DNA from: Pseudomonas putida
Lineage (GTDB): Bacteria > Pseudomonadota > Gammaproteobacteria > Pseudomonadales > Pseudomonadaceae
NCBI RefSeq assembly: GCF_002906855.1
Contig: NZ_MINI01000044.1
Location: forward strand, 1-36,238
Reading direction: 5' to 3'
Length of the DNA stretch: 36,238 bases
Shown here: positions 30,525-36,238 of the stretch, in pieces
Layout of the letters: each line of letters begins with the position of its first letter
How positions within the stretch are numbered: the first letter of the stretch is position 1
Program-made: the position numbers and the translations under genes
Notes under the pieces: model-generated
What the model was told of the DNA's origin: nothing
What the model saw: only the letters and a program-made list of their open reading frames with translations
Databases searched by the model: none

Positions 30525-31092
30525 ACCGCCCGTCGCGGTCTATGATGCCTGCGTCCTCTATCCCTTCTATCTACGCAACGTCCTGATCCAGTGCGCCTTC
30601 GACGGTCTCGTGGAGGCACGCTGGACGGACGACATTCATCACGAGTGGATTCGCAATCTTGCAGCCAACACGCAGGCATTGCCCGTCGAACGCCTGATAG
30701 CCACGCGAAACAGGATGAAGGCCGTCTTGCCAGATGCGGACGTCTCCGACTATCACAGCTTGATCCAGGACCTCCACCTACCCGACCCTGACGACCGGCA
30801 CGTTCTGGCAGCCGCCATCGCTGGGAAAGCCTCCCTTATCGTCACTTGGAATCTCAGGGACTTTCCGGCGAGAGACCTTGCTTCTTACGGTGTAGCCAGC
30901 CAGTCTCCGGATGATTTCCTCATCGGCCTGCATGAGGCGTTTCCCGAGGCGCTGATATCCAGCATCAAACGAGCCCGGCACAATCTCCGCAAGACAATGC
31001 CGTCCGTCGAAGCCTTCATCGACGGACTTCAACAAAGTGGCCTGAAGGCGTTTCCGGCGCTGCTTCGCCATAATATCGACGCGCTGGCCTGA
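30514..31092 (+). CDS. PIN-domain ribonuclease toxin
   Basis: 192 residues from ATG 30514 inside the antitoxin gene. The first acidic residue is in AVYDACVLYPFYLRNVLIQ, the next in DDIHHEWIRNL, then LPDPDDRHVLAAAI and TWNLRDFPA: the four-carboxylate PIN site. PIN toxins cleave tRNA or rRNA; the target here is unknown. The pair stands between IS6 and an scpB remnant, so it is carried as an addiction unit of this region. Confidence 0.85.
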   Translation: MASKPPVAVYDACVLYPFYLRNVLIQCAFDGLVEARWTDDIHHEWIRNLAANTQALPVERLIATRNRMKAVLPDADVSDYHSLIQDLHLPDPDDRHVLAAAIAGKASLIVTWNLRDFPARDLASYGVASQSPDDFLIGLHEAFPEALISSIKRARHNLRKTMPSVEAFIDGLQQSGLKAFPALLRHNIDALA

Positions 31093-31149
31093 ACCGATGC
31101 GGCCATAAAAGCGCATGACACGAAGACTCTTCGCGCACCTAATCATAAT

Positions 31150-31464
31150 CTATTCTTCCTCGCCCTCGACTGCCACCAAGGCTTCCTCCTGCACGCCCTT
31201 GCGACTGAGCAGCCCCGCATCCTCCAGCGCCTCGATGTCGGGCAGGTCGCGCAGCGTCTGCAGGCCGAAGGCGGAGAGGAAGTTCTTCGTCGTGACATAG
31301 GTATAGGGCGCGCCCGGCGTCGGACTGCGCGGGCCAGAGGCGAGGAAATTGGCGTTGCGCAGGCTGGCGATCGTGTCGCGGCTGACTTCCTTCCCGAAGA
31401 TTTTCGACAGGTCGCTGCGGGTGATCGGCTGGAAATACGCGATCGCCTGCAAATTCCGAGGCAA
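31150..31464 (-). pseudogene. scpB: ScpB C-terminal fragment
   Basis: 104 residues, AIAYFQPITRSDLSKIFGKE, then TIASLRNANFLASGPRSP, PGAPYTYVTTKNFLSAFGL and LRDLPDIEALEDAGLLS. This is the C-terminal winged helix of ScpB, a subunit of the SMC condensin complex that organises chromosomes. The N-terminal half is missing: the IS21 element begins at 31465, and the TTG at 31464 is only an incidental start. The remainder is not found to the right of the IS (34008). Confidence 0.85.
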
Positions 31465-31619
31465 TCCGCCCCCTGATTCCGAAATGATCTCGCCCCCCAG
31501 TTCCGAGAATTAGTCGCCCCCTTGTTCCGAGATGATGCTGCCCCCTTCGGAGGGGGTGTGGCGTGGGTGTTCTGCCGGTGTGAAGTTCCTTCCGTCGATG
31601 GTGATGGGGAAGGAACGGG

Positions 31620-33170
31620 ATGCCTGCGGAGAGACTGGAGATGCGGCGTGTCCGCGAGATACTGAGATATCGGGCCGAGCAAGGACTGGGCCATAAATCA
31701 ATTGCGGTTCGGGTCGGGGCAGCGCCGTCGACGGTGCGCGAGACGCTGCGGCGGGCGACGGCTGCAGGGCTTTCGTGGCCGTTGGACGACGACATGAGCG
31801 ATGACGTTTTGGAAGCGGCGCTCTACAAGGCGGCCGGGACGAAGACGGGTCATCGCCGGGCCCCCGAGCCGGACTGGGCTGAGGTGCATCGCGAGCTCAA
31901 ACGCAAGCATGTGACGCTGCAAATTCTCTGGGACGAGTATATCGGCCGTTATCCGGATGGCTATCGCTACAGCCGGTATTGTGACCTTTACCGCGGCTGG
32001 GCGATGAAGCTGCCTGTGACGATGCGGCAGGAGCATGCGAGCGGCGACAAGCTGTTCGTCGATTATGCCGGCGACACGGTGACGGTCGTCGTCGACCGGC
32101 TGTCGGGCAAGACGCGGCAGGCACACCTGTTCGTGGCGGTCCTGGGAGCGTCCAGCCTTTCGTTCGCGCAGGCGCGCTGGACCGAGACGCTTCCGGACTG
32201 GATCGAATGCCATGTTCAGGCGCTGGAGTTCTTCGGCGGTTCGCCAGCGCTTCTTGTGCCCGACAATGCCAAGGTGGCGATCATCAAGGCGTGCCACTTC
32301 GATCCTCAGGTCAACAGGACCTATTGCGCCATGGCGGCGCACTATAGGAGCGCCGTTCTTCCGACACGGCCGCGGCGGCCGCGCGACAAGGCGAAAGTGG
32401 AGGCCGCGGTTCGTATCGTCGAGCGCTGGCTGTTGGGACGGCTGCGCCATCGCGTCTTTTACAGTCTCGCCGAGGTCAATGCGGCGATCATGGAATTGCT
32501 CCGTGACCTCAACGACATCAGGGTCTTGCGTCGGGTCAATTGCACGCGGCGTCAATTGTTCGAGGAACTCGATCGTCCGGCTCTGCGGCCCTTGCCTGTC
32601 GAGCGCTATGTCTTCGCCGAATGGCGTATCCGGCGTGCCGGGCTGGATTACCACGTCGAGATCGAACGGCATTATTACTCGGTTCCCTATCGCTTTGCCC
32701 GCGAGCAGGTTGAGGCGCGTATCACCGCCAATACGATCGAGATATTCCATAAGGGCGAGCGGATCGCCGCGCACCGCCGCTCGAGTGGCAACGGCAAGCA
32801 CACGACCATCCCCGATCATATGCCCTCGGCGCATCGTCGTTTTGCCGACTGGACGATCGAACGCATTCGACGCGAAGCCTCCGCCATGGGGCCGGATGTC
32901 GACCTCTTGTGCGAGCGCATCCTTGCCGACCGGCCGCATCCCGAGCAGGGCTTTCGCGCCTGCCTCGGGATTGTCCGCCTCGGCAGGAGCTTCGGCCGCG
33001 ACAGGGTCAATGCCGCCTGCGCCCGAGCGCTGGAGATCGGGGCCCGGACCTATGGTTCGGTGCGATCCATCCTCGACAACCACCTCGACCGGACGGCGAG
33101 TTCGAATGGAGCCGCATCGCACGAACCGATCCACCACGAGAACATCCGCGGACCTCGCTATTACCACTAA
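31620..33170 (+). CDS. istA: IS21 transposase IstA, second element
   Basis: A 516-residue transposase from ATG 31620 behind GGAACGGG. HTH (LGHKSIAVRVGAAPSTVRET) at about 22-45. DDE residues in KLFVDYAGDTV, LLVPDNAKVAI and RDKAKVEAAVR. Only distantly related to the IstA at 26290. Confidence 0.92.
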   Translation: MPAERLEMRRVREILRYRAEQGLGHKSIAVRVGAAPSTVRETLRRATAAGLSWPLDDDMSDDVLEAALYKAAGTKTGHRRAPEPDWAEVHRELKRKHVTLQILWDEYIGRYPDGYRYSRYCDLYRGWAMKLPVTMRQEHASGDKLFVDYAGDTVTVVVDRLSGKTRQAHLFVAVLGASSLSFAQARWTETLPDWIECHVQALEFFGGSPALLVPDNAKVAIIKACHFDPQVNRTYCAMAAHYRSAVLPTRPRRPRDKAKVEAAVRIVERWLLGRLRHRVFYSLAEVNAAIMELLRDLNDIRVLRRVNCTRRQLFEELDRPALRPLPVERYVFAEWRIRRAGLDYHVEIERHYYSVPYRFAREQVEARITANTIEIFHKGERIAAHRRSSGNGKHTTIPDHMPSAHRRFADWTIERIRREASAMGPDVDLLCERILADRPHPEQGFRACLGIVRLGRSFGRDRVNAACARALEIGARTYGSVRSILDNHLDRTASSNGAASHEPIHHENIRGPRYYH

Positions 33171-33182
33171 GGAGAACGAAGA

Positions 33183-33920
33183 ATGCTTGCTCATCCAACA
33201 CTTGATCGACTGAACGCCATGGGCCTGGCCGGCATGGCCAAAGCCTTCGGCGAACTCGTCGCCAACGGCGAGGCCGAACATCTCTCGCATGCCGAATGGC
33301 TCGGATTGCTGCTCGAGCGGGAATGGAGTTCCCGTTACGACCGCAAACTTGCGGCGCGTCTCAGGTTCGCCAAGCTTCGTCATCAGGCGACCCCGGAAGA
33401 TGTCGATTATCGCGCCGAACGCGGCCTCGACCGTGCGCTCTTCATGAAGCTGCTCGGGGGCGACTGGATCGGTGCTCACGACAATCTGGCCATATGCGGC
33501 CCCTCAGGCGTCGGGAAGAGCTGGTTGGCATGTGCCCTTGGCCATAAGGCTTGCCGCGACGACCGTTCCGTTCTCTATCAGCGTGTCCCTCGGCTCTTTG
33601 CACAGCTCGCGCTCGCCCGCGGTGACGGCAGATACGCCAGGCTGCAATGCACCCTGGGCCATGTTCAGGTCCTGATCCTGGACGACTGGGGTCTTGAGCC
33701 GCTCAACGAACAGGCCCGTCACGATCTTTTGGAAATCCTTGAGGACCGCTACGGCCGCCGATCGACGATCATTACCAGCCAGCTCCCCGTATCCGCCTGG
33801 CACGGTGTCATCGGTGACCCCACCTACGCCGACGCCATCCTGGATCGCCTCGTCCACAATGCCCACCGCATCGAACTCAGCGGGGAAAGCCTACGACGAA
33901 ATCTGCCGCGCAAAGCTTGA
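33183..33920 (+). CDS. istB: IS21 helper ATPase IstB, second element
   Basis: A 245-residue AAA+ protein starting 12 bases after istA. Walker A is ICGPSGVGKSWLA, Walker B is VLILDDWGLEPL, and STIITSQLPVSAWH is the sensor region. The usual partner of IstA. Confidence 0.92.
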   Translation: MLAHPTLDRLNAMGLAGMAKAFGELVANGEAEHLSHAEWLGLLLEREWSSRYDRKLAARLRFAKLRHQATPEDVDYRAERGLDRALFMKLLGGDWIGAHDNLAICGPSGVGKSWLACALGHKACRDDRSVLYQRVPRLFAQLALARGDGRYARLQCTLGHVQVLILDDWGLEPLNEQARHDLLEILEDRYGRRSTIITSQLPVSAWHGVIGDPTYADAILDRLVHNAHRIELSGESLRRNLPRKA

Positions 33921-34011
33921 CACATTACTCGAACGAACTGACAACAATTACTGCCTGCAGACCCCGATGAAACAGGGGGCGAGATCATCCCGGAATCCGG
34001 GGGCGCAATCA

Positions 34012-34900
34012 GGGCGTGTCGCAAATTCTTTTGGTTAACTAGCTGTTGACCACGACGGTGGAATTTCCGCTCCCGATGTAGCGGAGCGTAGCCATGATTC
34101 TGAATGCCATTGCCGAAAAGCTGAAGCGCCAGTCGAAGGACGATTTCAAAGGGCGGCATTTCGAGGCATGGCTGATCGTGCAGGCAGTGACATGGTATCT
34201 ACGGTATCCGCTCAGCTACAGAGATCTCGAGGAGATGTTCCGCGAGCGCGGCTTTGAGGTCGACCACAGCACCATCAATCGGTGGGTCCTTGCCTATGCA
34301 CCTGTCATCGAGAAGCGGCTTCGCCAGTTTCGCCGACCGCATTGTGGCTCAGTCAGGATTGACGAGACCTACGTTAAGATCCGGGGCAAGTGGCGATACC
34401 TGTACCGCGCCATCGACAAGCACGGAAACCCGATCGACTTCTTGCTCACCGCTAAGCGCGATCTCGACGCCGCCAAGCGCTTCTTCCGTAAGATGCTCAA
34501 GGATGAGCCGCTACTATCGCCGGATAAGATCGGCACCGATGGCGCCAACACGTTTCCTTCAACGATCAAGACAGCTGTCGAGGACGGGCTCCTGCATCCA
34601 GGCCCGGTACATTATGTCACCAAACATCTCCAACAAGGCATCGAGAGCGATCACTTCCGAGTGAAGAAGAACATGCCCAAGATCGGCGGCTTCCAGTCCT
34701 TCAAAACGGCGCGCCGGACGATCGCCGGATTCGAAGCGATGTTGTGGCTGCGGAAAGGCTTCGGCTTTTCCGGCGAGTGGACCGTCAACGATCAGAATGA
34801 TCTGCTCGGGCGCCTCTTCGGACTTCAAAAGGTTAACAAAGCGTAAAAGCTGGGTGATTATCGGCTCAACGCGTCCTATCGCCGGCTTTGCGACACGCCC
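34012..34900 (+). mobile_element. IS6-family element 2
   Basis: 889 bp between inverted repeats GGGCGTGTCGCAAA (34012-34025 and complement of 34887-34900). It begins 4 bases after the right end of IS21 element 2 and ends inside a Tn3 transposase gene. No 8-base direct repeat in the flanks. Probably one partner in the deletion that removed the rest of that transposase. Confidence 0.88.
34094..34846 (+). CDS. IS6-family transposase 2
   Basis: A 250-residue DDE transposase: FKGRHFEAWLIVQAVTWYLR, YPLSYRDLEEMFRERGFEVD, SVRIDETYVKIRGKWRYLYR (first D), IGTDGANTFPS (second D) and GIESDHFRVKKNMPK (E). Closer to the IS6 family main branch than the element at 29219. Confidence 0.92.
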   Translation: MILNAIAEKLKRQSKDDFKGRHFEAWLIVQAVTWYLRYPLSYRDLEEMFRERGFEVDHSTINRWVLAYAPVIEKRLRQFRRPHCGSVRIDETYVKIRGKWRYLYRAIDKHGNPIDFLLTAKRDLDAAKRFFRKMLKDEPLLSPDKIGTDGANTFPSTIKTAVEDGLLHPGPVHYVTKHLQQGIESDHFRVKKNMPKIGGFQSFKTARRTIAGFEAMLWLRKGFGFSGEWTVNDQNDLLGRLFGLQKVNKA

Positions 34901-35885
34901 CCCTCAGCTGTTTCTGAACCTCCCGCACGGAACGAGTGATGCGGGCGGTTGCCTGATTGTCGGCCCGTCGCGTCAGGACGCCCATGAGTTTCTTAAACAT
35001 GTCGATGGCGCCGTCGGTCAGATGGCGGGAAAGGTGCAGTACCGTCGCGGCCAACACGGCATGCCGGCGTTCGGGGTTGAGATCGCGTAGATGCTGCGCG
35101 CTCATTCGCATCCCCTCTGCGGCCAATTCATCAAAGACCTTGGCCGGAATGCGCTCCATCAACGTCGCCGGTAGGTTCAGGGACCGAAGAAAGCGAATGC
35201 GCTCGGCTATCCTGTCGAGGTTGACGGCGGCTGGCGACAATGCCGGTGTCCTGGCCCAAGCGAGGACGGTGACGCTTGTCCCGTCACGCGCGTCGAGAAG
35301 TTTGTCCAAATCGAGCTTGTGAGCCTCCGACAAGCCGCTCGCCAGCGCCCGATGGGCTATGCGAATCCCGCGCCGGATTGCCAAATGAAGGATGGCTTCG
35401 AGCGCCGCGCGCGCCGGAAGAAGAATTCGCCGGCGCCGCAATTCCTCCACCACCATATCCGCTAGAGCATCGGCCTGGCGCAGCGTTTGCGCGGCAGGCG
35501 TCAGCCAGCCGGTAAGCGCTTTCACGTCCGCGGGCACAAAAGGACGCATCTTCATCCTGTCGAAAAGCAGGGCGAGATGCTCACGCCGGGTCTGTGGGCG
35601 CTCGAAATAAGGATCGATCTCGCGGTGATCGACGCCAATCTGCCCTGCCAGAAACCGCAAAACGCCAAACGGCAAGACCTCGCCATCCGCAAGCGGCCGG
35701 CCGGGATATCGCAGCAAGGCTATGACACAGGCAAGGCCCAACCTGTTCGAGGCCTTGTTCTGCCGCATGATCAGGTCGAGATCCGGCCGGTCCAGCGTGT
35801 AATGTTTGGCGATCTCTCTTTCGTCCTGCGGGATGGTTGTCGCCTGTTGCCACCATATCTCGCTCAGCAATGCTCTTCTGGCCAT
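34901..35885 (-). pseudogene. tnpA: Tn3-family transposase, N-terminal third
   Basis: From ATG 35885 (MARRALLSEIWWQQ) about 328 codons of a Tn3 transposase remain: REIAKHYTLDRPDLDLIMRQ, then RREHLALLFDRMKM and IDMFKKLMGVLTRRADNQAT near the break. A full protein has about 970 residues, so the catalytic domain is lost. The break is exactly at the IS6 end (34900). With the res region and the resolvase start to its right, it is the left part of an old transposon. Confidence 0.88.
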
Positions 35886-36049
35886 TGTCTCGGCTTCCAG
35901 TTTCGTTGCGGAAACCGCAGCGAACTGGAAAACACATGTCCGACAAACGACCGTTTCGCGACATCCACAGTTTTTGTCCGCAAACCTTGTTCTTGAACGG
36001 CAAATCGGACACTGTCCGAGTTCAACGAGAAAACGGACAACCACGTCTC
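35886..36049. promoter_or_regulatory. res region of the broken Tn3 element
   Basis: Between divergent tnpA and tnpR starts. Repeated TGTCCG/CGGACA boxes occur at 35938, 35981, 36006, 36013 and 36034, including CGGACACTGTCCG at 36006-36018. These are the usual resolvase binding half-sites and overlap the promoters. Confidence 0.6.
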
Positions 36050-36186
36050 ATGAGCTCTATCGGCTATGCAAGGGTCTCCACCGGGGACCAGGACACCGCC
36101 CTGCAACTCGACGCTTTGCGCAAAGCAGGTTGTGAAAGGCTGTTCGAGGATAAGGCATCCGGCGTGAAGACTGACCGGCCCGGATT
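36050..36186 (+). pseudogene. N-terminal start of a split serine resolvase
   Basis: ATG 36050 gives MSSIGYARVSTGDQDTALQL, LDALRKAGCERLFEDKASGV and KTDRPG, then a foreign sequence and stop (FAPEH-stop at 36202). The catalytic serine is in GYARVSTGDQ. The continuation (LAEAIRYVRDGDTL and onward) is at 14955-15404. Both parts meet at GGATT, so one gene was split by an insertion. Confidence 0.88.
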
Positions 36187-36187
36187 C

Positions 36188-36225
36188 GCCCCTGAACATT
36201 AAAGGGGCACAGATATACGGTAGGC
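36188..36225. repeat. 38-bp inverted repeat, copy B, beside the split resolvase
   Basis: Exact complement of 14916-14953; starts GCCCCTGAACATTAAAGG and ends ACGGTAGGC. GGATT precedes it at 36182-36186. The element body would run to the right, out of the window. Confidence 0.8.
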
Positions 36226-36238
36226 GGTTCAGACCGAG

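Larger units (their letters stand above)
31465..34007 (+). mobile_element. IS21-family element 2
   Basis: About 2543 bp. Its ends share GATTCCG and ATGATCTCGCCCCC in inverted orientation (from 31465 and from 34007). The left end has four tandem copies of a roughly 24-base unit rich in CGCCCCC and TTCCGA up to 31553, and the right end two, the multiple transposase sites of IS21. It contains istA and istB. No direct repeat of target DNA was seen. Confidence 0.88.

Noticed and set aside
31698..33479. 593-residue minus-strand open frame opposite istA/istB
   Set aside because: Mirror of two well-supported IS21 genes; composition is arginine/proline-rich and without domain motifs.
1..36238. CRISPR array
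   Set aside because: The short repeats found (GTGCA, ACTCA, iteron-like) are irregular and lack uniform spacers; no cas gene is present.
1..36238. tRNA or rRNA gene
   Set aside because: No cloverleaf with a T-loop GGTTCGAATCC-like segment and no rRNA signature was noticed by eye; a dedicated search was not possible.
36226..36238. Proof of circularity from the window edges
   Set aside because: The split resolvase suggests that the sides connect, but joining 36238 to 1 restores no intact gene or repeat, so circularity is not shown.

Overview
This window looks like plasmid DNA from an alphaproteobacterium, most likely a sphingomonad. The evidence is GC-rich coding with paired replication, partition and toxin-antitoxin genes, two VirD4/TraG coupling proteins, a DUF6118-like fragment and many transposons. 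The genus is an inference from gene content; no rRNA or tRNA gene was seen.

The main structural fact is that it carries two paralogous plasmid-maintenance modules in the same orientation. Module 1 (about 53-7336) reads: resolvase tail, RHH regulator, repA, parD/parE, parA, RHH centromere-binding candidate, hypothetical gene, then (minus strand) traD fragment, virD4 and an MNT-HEPN gene. Module 2 (about 19536-26208) reads: res site, serine resolvase, RHH, repA, parA, RHH, parD/parE, then (minus strand) traD, virD4 and a small accessory gene. The repA and virD4 genes are close paralogs, while the partition and toxin genes differ. Each module has its own short repeat in the gaps around its partition and toxin genes: GTGCA/TGCAC in module 1 and ACTCA/TGAGT in module 2. 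Both repA genes have a hairpin leader with the same 9-base segment (CGCCAGACA) in its loop, and a paired-stem element after the stop codon whose stem changes are compensatory. The window is therefore probably a hybrid or cointegrate plasmid.

Between and beside the modules lie mobile elements and cargo. A Tn3-family mercury transposon with perfect 38-bp ends (7337-14150) carries tnpA, tnpR, merA, merF, merP, merT and merR, and has no matching target duplication. Next come a resolvase fragment, a GNAT acetyltransferase and the C-terminal half of a resolvase whose N-terminal half lies at the far right of the window (36050-36186). The two halves are capped by the same 38-bp sequence in inverted orientation and by a repeated GGATT. 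After a DUF6118-like fragment comes a pair of cyclic-di-GMP genes (GAF-GGDEF and GAF-degenerate GGDEF-EAL) and a frameshifted lysozyme-inhibitor gene.

The right third (26209-36238) is a pile of insertion sequences: two IS21-family and two IS6-family elements, surrounding an HTH-PIN toxin-antitoxin pair, a truncated scpB, and the N-terminal third of another Tn3 transposase with its res region. No relaxase, type IV secretion gene, CRISPR array or tRNA was seen. The two coupling proteins therefore depend on transfer functions that are missing or lie outside the window.
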